This document shows, piece after piece, positions 1 to 9,527 of a stretch of 64,000 nucleotides of DNA (position 1 is the first letter of the stretch; every line of letters starts with the position of its first letter). The notes beneath the pieces are model-generated. The model was given only the letters and a program-made list of their open reading frames with translations. It did no database searches and was not told where the DNA came from. The DNA is from an uncultured Bacteroidota bacterium. Lineage in GTDB: Bacteria; Bacteroidota; Bacteroidia; 2-12-FULL-35-15. Where the stretch lies: positions 62,001 through 126,000 of the forward strand of contig CAINDA010000041.1 of NCBI GenBank assembly GCA_903847205.1, written 5' to 3'. Made by a program: the position numbers and the translations under genes.

Positions 1-17
1 AGATTTTATCTGAGTAA

Positions 18-830
18 ATGAATAAACTAAAAAAATTATTTAAAGCAGTTTTATTAATCATTAAAAATCCGGCTTTGCTGAATAAGGTGTTGGATGATGA
101 AAATGTTAATCATGAGCAGGTAATTAAAAAATACAATTTACCGCATGGATTAAAAACCATTGATATTAATGATCTTTTGCCTGATTTTAACGAAACGATT
201 GAACCCTACTGTTCCCTTGACGGCGGTTCTACTCCAATAGACTTGGCTTTATTGAAGGGTATTGCAAAAAGGAAACCGGAGTGCATGTATTTCGAAATAG
301 GAACATGGCGCGGAGAGAGTGCCGCAAATGCTGCAAGTGCCGCAAAAACCTGTGTAACACTTAATTTACCTGATGAAAAAATGCTTCAAATGGGTTTGGA
401 TAAAAATTACGTGGGACTTCACCGCTTTTTTTCTAAAGATTTAAAAAATGTAAAGCATATCCAGGCCGATTCGCAAACATTTGATTACAGCAGTTTAAAT
501 CAAAAATTTGATTTGATATTTATTGACGGCGATCATCATTCCGAAAGTGTAAAAAATGATACAGCCAACGCATTTAAAATTTTGAAAGATACTGATTCTA
601 TTATCGTTTGGCACGATTACGGAAATACCCCCAATGATATCAGGTGGGATGTACTGCAGGGAATTTTAGACGGAACTCCTTCTGAAAAACGCAGTAATTT
701 ATATCATGTGTCAAACACTTTATGTGCAATATATACCAGCAGAAAAATTAATGCTGTATATATTCGGCCCTTTTCTCAGCCCGAGAAATATTTTTCTATT
801 TCTGTAAAAAGCCTGTTAATAAAGCCTTAA
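18..830 (+). CDS. Class I SAM-dependent methyltransferase (Methyltransf_24-like)
   Basis: This 270-aa protein is probably a soluble class I SAM-dependent methyltransferase. Residues 92-105 (FEIGTWRGESAANA) form the glycine-containing SAM-binding motif I, and residues 164-174 (FDLIFIDGDHH) match the acidic strand typical of the Methyltransf_24 group found in sugar or cell-surface biosynthesis loci. WHDYGN at 198-203 completes the core. The ATG follows directly after a TAA in the first 17 bases, so an upstream gene may end just outside the window. The substrate cannot be read from the sequence. The glycosyltransferase at 3020-4141 makes a glycan substrate plausible, but that is inference. Confidence 0.75.
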   Translation: MNKLKKLFKAVLLIIKNPALLNKVLDDENVNHEQVIKKYNLPHGLKTIDINDLLPDFNETIEPYCSLDGGSTPIDLALLKGIAKRKPECMYFEIGTWRGESAANAASAAKTCVTLNLPDEKMLQMGLDKNYVGLHRFFSKDLKNVKHIQADSQTFDYSSLNQKFDLIFIDGDHHSESVKNDTANAFKILKDTDSIIVWHDYGNTPNDIRWDVLQGILDGTPSEKRSNLYHVSNTLCAIYTSRKINAVYIRPFSQPEKYFSISVKSLLIKP

Positions 831-914
831 GAAACATAGTGTGCTTTTAATCATAAATTGTAAAACCTGCCTGCCTTTTGAAAACTAATTTTTGAACCCG
901 CAAAATATTTTTCT

Positions 915-922
915 TATATTTG
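915..922 (+). promoter_or_regulatory. Bacteroidota -7 promoter box (TATATTTG)
   Basis: The box is an exact match to TAnnTTTG. A TTG lies about 20 nt upstream within TTTTTGAAC near 890. It sits 44 nt before the ATG of the T9SS protein at 966 and is the likely promoter of that gene. Confidence 0.65.
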
Positions 923-965
923 TTATTCTGTAAAAAAAAATCAAATTAATTTAAAAAAAAGTATA

Positions 966-2936
966 ATGAAAAAACAGTTACTCATTGGGATTGCCATAAG
1001 TATGGGCGGTTTTGCTTTCGGGCAGAATTCTTCGAATCATATTAGTGCACCCAAATTAAAGGCAGCTATTGCAAATAAAGCCGTTCCATGTAAAAAAGGT
1101 CAGAACAAAGATTTGGATACACCTTCTTTTGTATCAGTTGTAAACGGTGCAAATGCTCATCAGACTCCCGCTATCGGCGAAACACGCGTATCAGGCGGAA
1201 CAGTTATAGGTACAAGTATTTATGATTTGCAGACAAACGCTTCTGTGTGCAACCGTATTGTTTTAAATAGAGATGGTTCTATCTCCGCCACCTGGACTAT
1301 GGCACATGGCGGCGATCCATTAAGCACACCTAACAGAGGTACTGGTTACAATTATTTTAACGGCACAACATGGGGTACTCCGCCCACAGCCAGTTTAGAA
1401 AGTATCCGCTGCGGATGGCCGAACATAGGAGTTACTGCAGGTCAGGGCGAGGTAATTGTTTCCCACGAAGCGGCATCAGGTGCAGGTAACTTACACGTAT
1501 TAACCCGCCCGGCAAAAGGAACAGGAGCCTGGAAAGATACAACGCTCGGTTTCCCTGATACATGGCCTCGTATGGCTATTGGCGGTGCTAACGGCAAAAC
1601 AGTTCATATCATTTCGCAGACTACAGGAGCTTCTACTCCGCCCAATCCGAAATATCATGGACAGAATGGTGCAATAGCATATTCGCGCTCTCTCGACGGC
1701 GGTGTTCACTGGGATAAAATCCGTACTGTAATTCCTCAAATTGATTCATCGCATTATTTAGGATTCGGAGGTGATAATTATGCAATAGATGCCAGAGGCG
1801 ATACAATTGCTATTGTTGCAGGCGGCCAAGATGTTGATGTTATATTATTAAAATCTATTGATAACGGTACTTCCTGGACAAAAACAATTGTTTACCGTTT
1901 TCCTATTCCAATGTATAATTCAGCAGATTCAATCACCGATGTTAATCACGATGGAGTTGCTGATACTATAGTAACTAATGACGGCTCATTAGCTATACTA
2001 TTGGATAAGCAAGGTAAAGCACATGTATGGTTTGGAAGAATGAGAGTTCTTTGTACTGCTGCCGGAACAGGTACTAATCAAGGATTATCTTATTTTCCCG
2101 GAACTGACGGATTAAACTATTGGAACGAATCAATGGCAACTGATTCTGCACAGACGATTGCTTTTGCATTGGATCTGAACCATAATGGTACGCTGGACGT
2201 GGCTAATTGGGGATCTTACCATGGATCATTAACCTCTATGCCCAGTGCAGGGATTGATGAAGCAGGAACTATCTATCTTTCTTATGGAAGTATTTTTGAA
2301 GGAATATGTGATGATGGAACAGGTCCAGGCAGTTCAACACCGGTTCCTACCGGAAAAAGTTTCCGTCATACTTATTTGACAAGATCATGTGACGGAGGTC
2401 AGACATGGCACAGCCCTATTGACCTTGTAGATCCGGATCTTTCTCAGCAATACGATTATCTTGAAGGCGTTTTCGGAGCAATGACAAAACGTGTTGACCA
2501 TAAAGTTCATTTAATTTATCAGAGAGATTCCGCTCCCGGTGATGGTTTATCATTAACAGGTACCTCACCTACAGATCCTCAAAGCGGTACTGAATCGGAT
2601 ATTGTATATGTAGAAATTGCTGCCGCTGATCATTTAAGCTGCAACGATACAGCAACAGCAGGTGTTAAAGAAAACAAAGGTACTGCATCAAACGTGAGCT
2701 TGTATCCAAACCCTGCGTCAGGCTTGGCTAATGTCATTTTCAATTTAAGCAGCGCTGGAAAAGTAACTGTTAAAATTTATAATGTAGTAGGGCAGGAAGT
2801 AAATACTTTCGAAAAGGAATTACCTTCAGGAACCAATACTTTAGCTGTTAATCTTGCAGATTATAAACCGGGGATTTATTTCGTAAAATCTACAATCCAA
2901 GGAAAAGATATTACTAAGAAATTAATTATCCAATAA
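966..2936 (+). CDS. Secreted Asp-box (BNR/sialidase-like) protein with T9SS type A sorting domain
   Basis: This is a 656-aa exported protein. An N-terminal signal peptide ends near residue 19-20 (FAFG/Q). Three Asp-box-like motifs, S-x-D-x-G-x-x-W, are visible: SLDGGVHW at 242-249, SIDNGTSW at 297-304 and SCDGGQTW at 474-481. These mark beta-propeller blades of the sialidase/BNR type. Two calcium-loop-like segments, DVNHDGVAD (about 325-333) and DLNHNGTLD (about 403-411), resemble EF-hand or dockerin loops. Residues 579-656 form a T9SS sorting domain (YPNPASG, then GIYFVKS, then KKLIIQ at the end), so the protein should cross the outer membrane through the T9SS. No catalytic residues can be assigned, so enzymatic activity is uncertain. 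Confidence 0.8.
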   Translation: MKKQLLIGIAISMGGFAFGQNSSNHISAPKLKAAIANKAVPCKKGQNKDLDTPSFVSVVNGANAHQTPAIGETRVSGGTVIGTSIYDLQTNASVCNRIVLNRDGSISATWTMAHGGDPLSTPNRGTGYNYFNGTTWGTPPTASLESIRCGWPNIGVTAGQGEVIVSHEAASGAGNLHVLTRPAKGTGAWKDTTLGFPDTWPRMAIGGANGKTVHIISQTTGASTPPNPKYHGQNGAIAYSRSLDGGVHWDKIRTVIPQIDSSHYLGFGGDNYAIDARGDTIAIVAGGQDVDVILLKSIDNGTSWTKTIVYRFPIPMYNSADSITDVNHDGVADTIVTNDGSLAILLDKQGKAHVWFGRMRVLCTAAGTGTNQGLSYFPGTDGLNYWNESMATDSAQTIAFALDLNHNGTLDVANWGSYHGSLTSMPSAGIDEAGTIYLSYGSIFEGICDDGTGPGSSTPVPTGKSFRHTYLTRSCDGGQTWHSPIDLVDPDLSQQYDYLEGVFGAMTKRVDHKVHLIYQRDSAPGDGLSLTGTSPTDPQSGTESDIVYVEIAAADHLSCNDTATAGVKENKGTASNVSLYPNPASGLANVIFNLSSAGKVTVKIYNVVGQEVNTFEKELPSGTNTLAVNLADYKPGIYFVKSTIQGKDITKKLIIQ

Positions 2937-2958
2937 AATTATTTTATCCTTTTGAATA

Positions 2959-2993
2959 AAAAAACTTTCGATAATTTTATCGGAGGTTTTTTA
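2959..2993 (+). terminator. Rho-independent terminator after the Asp-box gene
   Basis: An imperfect stem (AACTTTCGATAA pairing with TTATCGGAGGTT, including G-T pairs) is followed by a T-run. It lies between the convergent genes ending at 2936 and 3020. Confidence 0.6.
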
Positions 2994-3019
2994 TTTAGGT
3001 TAACCAGAGGGGTTAAATA

Positions 3020-4141
3020 CTAATTGTCTTTATACAATGAAATCAATTGTTTTGAAATGTTTTTAGGATGAAATTTTTGAACATATTCAAATCCTTTATC
3101 AGAAATTTGCCTGCAAATAGATTCAGAATTTAAAAGGAAATTTATTTTCTCCGCCAATTCATTTTCATCATGAGGATTAATATAAATTGAATCATTACCG
3201 CCGGCTTCAGCGAAACAGCTGTTTTGAGAAGTAATTACAGGCGTTTTACTTATCATAGCTTCAATGATAGGTATGCCGAAACCCTCGAATAAGGAAGGGA
3301 AAATAAAAATTTCAGCCAAACGATATATAGCCGAAAGATCAGTGTTACTGACATCTTCAAGAAACAGCAAGCGGTTTTCAAGTTTGTTTCCCTGAATATA
3401 TTCCAGCACTGAATTAAAATATTTTTTTTTCTTTCCGATAACAACTAAAGGAATATCTCTTACCTGTTTAAGCGCTTTTACCAAAGTCAGCAGATTTTTT
3501 CTTTCCTCGATAGTGCCGACATACAATAAAAAATTGACAGGGAGCTGATGCTTCTTAATTACCTGCTGCAGATGGGTTTCTGAGGGTTCATTGTAAAATA
3601 ATTCGTCACAGCTTTGATAGATTACTTTAATCTTATTTTCTGGAATTGAATAATATTTTATTATGTCTTGTTTTGTCGCCTCGCTAATAGCAACAATAGT
3701 ATCAGCTGTATCGCAGGCATGGCGGAATTTTTTATTGTAAATTTTTTGATCGAGAAAGGGATACAAATTAGGATATCGGAGAAAAATTAAATCATGAATA
3801 GTTACAATTTTTCTGCCTTTGAAATTTTGTATATTAAACGGGAGTTCATTGCTGAGTCCGTGATATACATCAATATTGTTTTGATTCAGCAGGTCGGTAA
3901 TACCAAAAGAACGCCAGCGTGATCGTAAATTTTTATCAATAAAATTTTGAGGCTCAATTACTTTTATATTTTTTTGCGTTGAAACAAATTTTTGAAAATC
4001 ATTGTCCGGCTGGTGAGTTGTAAATAAGGAGTAATTATTTTCGGGATAATATTTATTCAGTGATTTAACAAGCGTGCGTGAATAGTTGCCTAATCCGCTG
4101 TGATTAAGGAAAGCCCGCTTGGCATCAAATGCAATATTCAT
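3020..4141 (-). CDS. Family 4-type (GT-B) glycosyltransferase
   Basis: This 373-aa protein has the two-domain GT-B layout of group 1/GT4 glycosyltransferases. The N-terminal acceptor domain begins FDAKRAFLNHSGLGNYSRTL. The C-terminal nucleotide-sugar domain contains LLYVGTIEERKN (205-216) and the E-x7-E signature FEGFGIPIIE (285-294), whose glutamates contact the donor sugar in characterised members. Length is normal for the family. It probably acts at the cytoplasmic face on a polysaccharide or glycolipid, but donor and acceptor are unknown. It is not obviously in an operon: the next minus-strand gene, dapD, lies about 90 bp upstream across an AT-rich spacer. Confidence 0.85.
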   Translation of the reverse strand: MNIAFDAKRAFLNHSGLGNYSRTLVKSLNKYYPENNYSLFTTHQPDNDFQKFVSTQKNIKVIEPQNFIDKNLRSRWRSFGITDLLNQNNIDVYHGLSNELPFNIQNFKGRKIVTIHDLIFLRYPNLYPFLDQKIYNKKFRHACDTADTIVAISEATKQDIIKYYSIPENKIKVIYQSCDELFYNEPSETHLQQVIKKHQLPVNFLLYVGTIEERKNLLTLVKALKQVRDIPLVVIGKKKKYFNSVLEYIQGNKLENRLLFLEDVSNTDLSAIYRLAEIFIFPSLFEGFGIPIIEAMISKTPVITSQNSCFAEAGGNDSIYINPHDENELAEKINFLLNSESICRQISDKGFEYVQKFHPKNISKQLISLYKDN

Positions 4142-4232
4142 TTTAAAAAATAATTAATTCTAAACTCTAAAAACTAAATTCTAAAAAATGTCCTCAACTT
4201 TTAAACTTTGAACTTTAAAACTTTAGACTTTT

Positions 4233-5039
4233 TTAAACCGCAACATCATATTCTCTCAAAGCATTGTTCAGAGAAGTTTTTAAGTCGGTACTTTCTTTTC
4301 TTTGCCCTATAATCAATGCACATGGAACCTGGAATTCGCCTGCCGGAAATTTTTTTGTGTAAGTACCTGGAATAACCACTGAACGCGGAGGCACAATACC
4401 TTTGTATTCTTTGGGTTCAGAACCTGTTACATCAATAATTTTAGTTGACTTTGTCAGCACTACGTTTGCTCCGAGAACAGCTTCGTGCTGAACCTTTACG
4501 CCTTCAACAACAATACAGCGGGAACCGATGAAACAGCCGTCTTCAATAATCACCGGAGCTGCCTGAACAGGTTCTAATACTCCTCCGATGCCTACTCCTC
4601 CGCTTAAATGAACATTTTTGCCTATTTGTGCGCATGAGCCAACCGTAGCCCAGGTATCAACCATAGTTCCGCTGTCAACATAAGCGCCGATATTTACATA
4701 GCTTGGCATCATAATAACACCGCTTGCTAAATATGCTCCGTAGCGGGCTACAGCATTGGGAACAACACGAACACCAAGTGCTTCATAATTGTTTTTCAGC
4801 TTCATTTTATCATGATATTCAAAAATACCTACTTCAATAGTCTGCATTTTTTGTATCGGGAAATAAAGTATCACAGCCTTTTTTATCCACTCATTCACTT
4901 TCCATTCGCTTAAGCCCGGATCAGCAACACGAAGTTTTCCTTTATCAAGCAATTCAATGACTTCACGAATACTATTTTTTGTTTTTTCCTCTTTTAATAA
5001 TTCCCTGTTTTCCCAGGCGGCTTCTATTGTACGCTGCAT
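4233..5039 (-). CDS. dapD: 2,3,4,5-tetrahydropyridine-2,6-dicarboxylate N-succinyltransferase
   Basis: DapD succinylates tetrahydrodipicolinate in the succinylase branch of the meso-diaminopimelate/lysine pathway. The 268-aa product has an N-terminal helical domain (IEAAWENRELLKEE) followed by a left-handed beta-helix of hexapeptide repeats, including VDTWATVGSCAQIGKNVHLS and the insertion loop GGVLEPVQAAPVII typical of DapD. The start at 5039 (MQRTIEAAWENR) matches the family length. The frame stays open upstream to 5240, but those 67 residues are low-complexity and read from intergenic DNA. The next pathway enzyme in this window, dapF, is 40 kb away, so the pathway genes are scattered. Confidence 0.95.
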   Translation of the reverse strand: MQRTIEAAWENRELLKEEKTKNSIREVIELLDKGKLRVADPGLSEWKVNEWIKKAVILYFPIQKMQTIEVGIFEYHDKMKLKNNYEALGVRVVPNAVARYGAYLASGVIMMPSYVNIGAYVDSGTMVDTWATVGSCAQIGKNVHLSGGVGIGGVLEPVQAAPVIIEDGCFIGSRCIVVEGVKVQHEAVLGANVVLTKSTKIIDVTGSEPKEYKGIVPPRSVVIPGTYTKKFPAGEFQVPCALIIGQRKESTDLKTSLNNALREYDVAV

Positions 5040-5281
5040 TTTTTTAAATTTGCTGATTTGAAAATATAAGAATTTGAATCTATTTGAACCATTAAGTTTT
5101 TTTACTTTGTAAAGAGTTAATTTGAAAATTTCACCTATTAAATTCTTTTTTTTTGCACAAATGTATTGATAATTTGATATTATGCCAGTTTGCAATTTGA
5201 TATTGAAGAAACCTTGATTATCAAAGTGCAAATTTTTCAATTTTTCAAATTAATAAATCAAATTATCGTTACTTTTACGCA

Positions 5282-5701
5282 ATGGCTCGGATAATGGCGA
5301 TTGATTATGGAAGCAAACGAGTTGGAATTGCAGTAACCGACCGTTTACAGATTATAGCAACGGGTTTAACAACTGTTCATTCAAAAGATTTAATTGAGTT
5401 TTTAAAAAAATATTTTGACAAAGAAGAGGTAGTATGTATTGTGGTTGGTGAACCCAAACGCATGAATAATGAGCCCTCCGATTCAGCGCGTTTTATTGAC
5501 CCTTTTGTTCTGCATTTAAAGCGCACATTTCCGGCAGTAAAAATTGAAAGAATGGATGAAAGATTTACATCAAAAATGGCTTTTCAAACCATGATTGACA
5601 GTGGCCTGAAAAAAAAATCCAGACTGAATAAAGAGCTGGTAGATGAAATAAGTGCTGTTATTATTCTGCAGAGTTATATGAATAAAAAAAGTTTCAAATA
5701 A
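5282..5701 (+). CDS. ruvX: Putative Holliday junction resolvase / pre-16S rRNA nuclease (YqgF family)
   Basis: This 139-aa protein is of typical length for the YqgF/RuvX family, an RNase H-fold nuclease implicated in 16S rRNA 5'-end maturation and earlier proposed as a Holliday junction resolvase. The first strand carries the catalytic Asp in MAIDYGSKRVGIAV. VVGEPKRMNNEPS (around residue 57) and the late ERFTSKMA and LVDEISAVIILQ segments carry the other conserved acidic positions. It is followed 67 bp later by def, so the two are probably co-transcribed. Confidence 0.92.
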   Translation: MARIMAIDYGSKRVGIAVTDRLQIIATGLTTVHSKDLIEFLKKYFDKEEVVCIVVGEPKRMNNEPSDSARFIDPFVLHLKRTFPAVKIERMDERFTSKMAFQTMIDSGLKKKSRLNKELVDEISAVIILQSYMNKKSFK

Positions 5702-5768
5702 TTATTACTGATTGAGGATTACAAAAATTGCTGTTTAATCCTAAATCCTAAATCCGAAATCAAAAGAA

Positions 5769-6365
5769 ATGATATTATCAATTGTAGCTTACGGCGATCC
5801 TGTTTTACGCAAACCCGGTGAGGAAATTTCCAAAGATTTCCCGGGCTTGCAGGAGATAATTGCCAATATGTTTGAAACCATGCATAATGCTTACGGCGTT
5901 GGTTTAGCCGCTCCGCAGGTTGGTAAATCTATACGGCTGTTTATTATTGAAACAAAAGCATTCACTGAAAGAGGTGAGGATGATGAAGAAGATGATGAAT
6001 ACACTCCTGAAGAACGGCAGCAGTTAGAAAATTTTCGAAAAATATTTATTAACCCAAAAATTTTGGAGGAGTCGGGTGAAGAGTGGCCTTTTAACGAAGG
6101 CTGTTTAAGCATTCCGAAAATTCGTGAAGATGTGCTGCGTAAACCGAAAATACATATTCAGTATTACGATGAAAATTTCAATTTTTTTGATGAAATTTAT
6201 GAAGGAGTTGCTGCAAGGGTTATTCAGCATGAGTTTGATCACCTCGAAGGGAAATTATTTATTGATAAAATAAGCCCCCTCCGCCGGCGATTGCTTCAGG
6301 GTAAACTTACTGATATATCAAAAGGTAAAGTGAAAATCGGTTATAAAATGCGCTTTCCAAAATAG
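5769..6365 (+). CDS. def: Peptide deformylase
   Basis: Def removes the N-formyl group from nascent proteins and is a metal-dependent essential enzyme. All three family motifs are present: GLAAPQ (45-50), EGCLSIP (110-116, with the metal-ligand Cys) and QHEFDH (153-158, with two metal-ligand His and the catalytic Glu). The 198-aa length is slightly long because of an acidic insertion at about 67-80 (ERGEDDEEDDEYTPEE) between the first and second motifs. Such insertions occur in the Bacteroidota branch and probably form a surface loop. ruvX lies immediately upstream. Confidence 0.97.
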   Translation: MILSIVAYGDPVLRKPGEEISKDFPGLQEIIANMFETMHNAYGVGLAAPQVGKSIRLFIIETKAFTERGEDDEEDDEYTPEERQQLENFRKIFINPKILEESGEEWPFNEGCLSIPKIREDVLRKPKIHIQYYDENFNFFDEIYEGVAARVIQHEFDHLEGKLFIDKISPLRRRLLQGKLTDISKGKVKIGYKMRFPK

Positions 6366-6508
6366 TCATGAGAATCCTTTAATAATTAATAGAATTTAAC
6401 AATTTGTTATTTAACAAACAAAGATTCGTAAATTCGTAAAAAAATTATTTGTTATTACAGTTTATCAATTTTAAAATACAGCTTTCTAATCCATTTGAAC
6501 CTGACATC

Positions 6509-7066
6509 ATGAAAAAATTAAAATTATTTTTTGCAGCCGGCATTGTATTATTAATGGCATCTTGCGGTAATAACAGCAAACCTGTTGAACTTAAAGCTCC
6601 GGCAAATGCACCTCCGAAAGAGCCGTATATTGAACAGATAAAAAGTCTTGAAGCGGCAATGCATAACTCAAAAGAGATAAGCAATGATACTGCAAACATT
6701 GCTATTAAAGCTTATTCCGAGTACGCAATGTTTTTTCCAAACGATACTATAGCACCGTATTATTTATTTAAAGCAGGCGAAGTTGCAACTGCATCAAAAA
6801 AATACAAACAGGCGTTGGTTTTTTATGAAACCATTACCAGCAAATATCCTGAATTTAAACATGTAAAGGAAAGCCTTTACCTTCAAGGGTTTCTGTTAGA
6901 TAATTTCATGAATGATGATGTAGCTGCGAAAAAAATATATGAGCAGGTTATTGATAAATATCCTTCAACAAATTATGCAAATGATGCAAAAGCGGCAATC
7001 AATAATCTCGGCAAAACCGATGAACAGCTGATACAGGAGTTTAAAAAGAAAAACGAAAAAAAATAG
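6509..7066 (+). CDS. TPR-containing lipoprotein
   Basis: This is a 185-aa predicted lipoprotein. The N-terminus (MKKLKLFFAAGIVLLMASC) is a type II signal with the lipobox Cys at residue 19. The mature part has two or three TPR-like helical repeats (APYYLFKAGEVATASKKYKQ, then KHVKESLYLQGFLLDNF). It resembles small periplasmic TPR lipoproteins of the YfiO/YbgF kind, but no specific family is claimed. The ATG at 6509 was chosen over a TTG at 6449 because it gives the clean signal peptide. A strong hairpin terminator follows at 7115. Confidence 0.7.
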   Translation: MKKLKLFFAAGIVLLMASCGNNSKPVELKAPANAPPKEPYIEQIKSLEAAMHNSKEISNDTANIAIKAYSEYAMFFPNDTIAPYYLFKAGEVATASKKYKQALVFYETITSKYPEFKHVKESLYLQGFLLDNFMNDDVAAKKIYEQVIDKYPSTNYANDAKAAINNLGKTDEQLIQEFKKKNEKK

Positions 7067-7114
7067 TTTAATAAGCGGCCAAACCAGTCGTAAATGAATA
7101 GAGTGAGGGATTTG

Positions 7115-7153
7115 AAAAAAGGATATTGAAAATAAATTTCAATATCCTTTTTT
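7115..7153. terminator. Bidirectional rho-independent terminator
   Basis: A perfect stem of about 17 bp (AAAAAAGGATATTGAAA pairing with TTTCAATATCCTTTTTT) has a 5-nt loop and A/T tails on both sides. It lies between the convergent TPR lipoprotein gene and cdaA and can serve both. Confidence 0.85.
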
Positions 7154-7213
7154 CATTTGTATAGCCGATTAGTTTATAAACTGAGGCAGCTATCAAATGT
7201 TTTAATTTTCCAA

Positions 7214-8014
7214 TTAAGCTGTAAATTCTTTTTCAAGCAATTCTCTTAAACGCTGTGGTGTCAGCGCATGTTTTAAATCGCCCTCCTTAGAAAAAGAAAT
7301 CTCACCCGTCTGCTCTGACACAACAATTGCAACAGCATCGGTATTTTCAGTAATACCAACAGCCGCGCGATGGCGCATTCCCAAGTGAGCCGGAAAATTA
7401 GAATCTTCTGTAACGGGCAGTACGCATCGTGCGCCGGTAATTGTATTGTTGGATATTATTACTGCCCCATCATGCAGAGGAGAATTTTTATAAAAAATAC
7501 TTTCAATTATTCTTACTGAAACTTTCGCGTCTATGGCATCACCTGTGTTTGCATAAAATTTTAAATCGTTGCTTTTTGTAAGAATAATCAATGCTCCGGT
7601 TTTACTTTCGCTCATATTTTTGCAGGCTTTAACAATGGCATTAATATCCAGAACCTGCGATTTGTTTTCCTGCCATTTAAATTCAAAAATTGTCTTAGTC
7701 AGCCTGCCTTTTGTAAAAACATCACTTGTGCCTATGAACAATAAAAAACGTCTTAATTCCTGCTGAAATACTATAAGAAGGGCAATGAAACCAACGTCGA
7801 TAAATTTACCAAGAATGCTGCCGAATAAGTGCATATTAAGCGCTTTTACAATCAGCCATAAAAGGTAAAACAGAAGAATGCCGATAAATATATTAAAAGC
7901 GGCGGTTCCTTTTATCATATAATAAAGTTGATAAATCAGAACAGCTACTAATAAAATATCCGCAGCATCAATCCAGCGGACTGTAATAAATGCGGGTATG
8001 AATAAGTTTAGCAT
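7214..8014 (-). CDS. cdaA: Diadenylate cyclase (c-di-AMP synthase)
   Basis: CdaA condenses two ATP into the second messenger c-di-AMP. The 266-aa protein has about three N-terminal membrane helices (residues 5-85) and a cytoplasmic DAC domain. The catalytic motifs are intact: LHDGAVII (DGA) and GMRHRAAVG (RHR). The length matches the CdaA/YbbP class. No phosphodiesterase or receptor gene is nearby, and the CdaR partner known from Firmicutes is absent here. A near-consensus -7 box, TATACTTG on the minus strand at about 8023-8032, precedes the start. Confidence 0.95.
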   Translation of the reverse strand: MLNLFIPAFITVRWIDAADILLVAVLIYQLYYMIKGTAAFNIFIGILLFYLLWLIVKALNMHLFGSILGKFIDVGFIALLIVFQQELRRFLLFIGTSDVFTKGRLTKTIFEFKWQENKSQVLDINAIVKACKNMSESKTGALIILTKSNDLKFYANTGDAIDAKVSVRIIESIFYKNSPLHDGAVIISNNTITGARCVLPVTEDSNFPAHLGMRHRAAVGITENTDAVAIVVSEQTGEISFSKEGDLKHALTPQRLRELLEKEFTA

Positions 8015-8321
8015 AGTGCAAGTATAGGAATTTTATTTATTTATTGTAAAATATTGACTGACAAATGGAGAATTCAATTTTACTATTGAGTAAGGCGAAT
8101 GCAAATATTTTCAATCAATTATACAGCAATTGAAAGAATTTTAAAATGAAGATTAGAATTCGTTTTGTTTTGGAGGCAGCGTTATTTTGAGGATTGCCGA
8201 AAATTAAGTTTTTACTACGGTGACGGAATTATCAAAGAAAAAAACATTGAAATAAGTCCAATAACAGCTTTCCAGTAAATATTATTTTCATCAATTAATG
8301 GAACACTCCTACAGCCTGATT
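8015..8321. other. Intergenic region without a recognisable gene
   Basis: This stretch separates the minus-strand genes cdaA and carA. It contains the likely cdaA promoter next to 8014. No ORF, RNA gene or clear hairpin was seen in the rest. A pyrimidine-responsive element could be expected upstream of carA, but this region lies downstream of it. Confidence 0.5.
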
Positions 8322-9458
8322 TTATGCTGTAACAGACTTTTTCTTTTCATTTTTTTTCACTGATGAAATCATTGTAATAAAATCATCAAACAAATAACGT
8401 GAATCATAAGGGCCGGGGCAGGCTTCAGGGTGGTACTGAACTGAAAATACATTTCTGTCGGTATAACGCATGCCTTCAATGGTTGCGTCATTCAAGTTAA
8501 CATGCGTAATTTCAATATTTTTTATTTTGGCAATATCTTCTGCATTTATTCCAAAGCCATGATTTTGGGAGGTAATCTCGGATTTACCGGTAATTAAATT
8601 TTTAACCGGATGATTAATTCCTCTATGCCCTTTGTGCATTTTAAAGGTTGATATTCCTGATGCTTCCGCGATCAGCTGATGACCCAGGCAGATACCGAAA
8701 GTTGGAACTCCGGAATTAATTATTTTTTTAATTGTAGCTGCTTCGTAAATCATAACAGAAGGATCGCCGGGCCCGTTGGAGATCATAAAACCATCCGGAT
8801 TCCATTTCATCATTTCTTCAAAAGAAGCTTTCATTGGGAATACCTGGAGATAACACCCGCGTTCAACTAATGAGCGCAAAATGTTTTTTTTGACCCCGTA
8901 ATCGGTCACTGCAACTTTAAAAGCACCAGCAGGGTCACCCATAAAATAAGGTTTAGCAGTACTCACTTTTGATGACAGCTCTAAACCCGCCATTGAAGGT
9001 ACTTTTGAAAGTTTTTCTTTCAGGATTTCTATATCAAGAATTTCGGAAGAAATTATGCAGTTCATTGCTCCCTTATCACGGATATAACGAACAATGGCAC
9101 GCGTATCCATGTCAGAAACAGCAACTATATTACCATTCAGAAAATAATCTTTTAATGAGCCGTTTGAGCGCTTGCGCGAAGGAAATTCACTGAATTGTTT
9201 ACAGATTAATCCTGCAATTTTTATCGAATCGGATTCGACCTCATCGTTGTTCACACCATAATTTCCGATATGAACATTGGTTGTTACTATTATCTGGCCG
9301 AAATAAGATGGGTCGGTAAATATTTCCTGGTAACCTGTCATGCCTGTATTAAAGCATATTTCGCCGGAGGCTGTGCCGATTTTTCCGGCAGCTTTTCCAT
9401 AAAATACTTTTCCATCTTCAAGTAATAAAACTGCAGGTGCTTTGGGAGTGTATTTCAT
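8322..9458 (-). CDS. carA: Carbamoyl-phosphate synthase small (glutaminase) subunit
   Basis: CarA hydrolyses glutamine and passes ammonia to CarB for carbamoyl phosphate synthesis, which feeds pyrimidines and arginine. The 378-aa protein has the N-terminal CPSase small-chain domain (LLLEDGKVFYGKAAG) and a C-terminal class I glutamine amidotransferase domain. The nucleophile Cys is in FGICLGHQL, and the His-Glu pair is in VQYHPEACPGP. SNGPGDPS is the typical oxyanion loop. Length is normal. carB is not adjacent. Confidence 0.97.
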   Translation of the reverse strand: MKYTPKAPAVLLLEDGKVFYGKAAGKIGTASGEICFNTGMTGYQEIFTDPSYFGQIIVTTNVHIGNYGVNNDEVESDSIKIAGLICKQFSEFPSRKRSNGSLKDYFLNGNIVAVSDMDTRAIVRYIRDKGAMNCIISSEILDIEILKEKLSKVPSMAGLELSSKVSTAKPYFMGDPAGAFKVAVTDYGVKKNILRSLVERGCYLQVFPMKASFEEMMKWNPDGFMISNGPGDPSVMIYEAATIKKIINSGVPTFGICLGHQLIAEASGISTFKMHKGHRGINHPVKNLITGKSEITSQNHGFGINAEDIAKIKNIEITHVNLNDATIEGMRYTDRNVFSVQYHPEACPGPYDSRYLFDDFITMISSVKKNEKKKSVTA

Positions 9459-9527
9459 ATTGTTTAAAATATTGAGTCAATAAAAATATTAATTTTTATG
9501 AAGATGGTTAATAAAAAAATACAATTG

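Noticed and set aside
5040-5240. N-terminal extension of dapD by 67 residues
   Set aside because: The extra residues are AT-rich, low-complexity and would exceed the family length. The ATG at 5039 gives the standard N-terminus.
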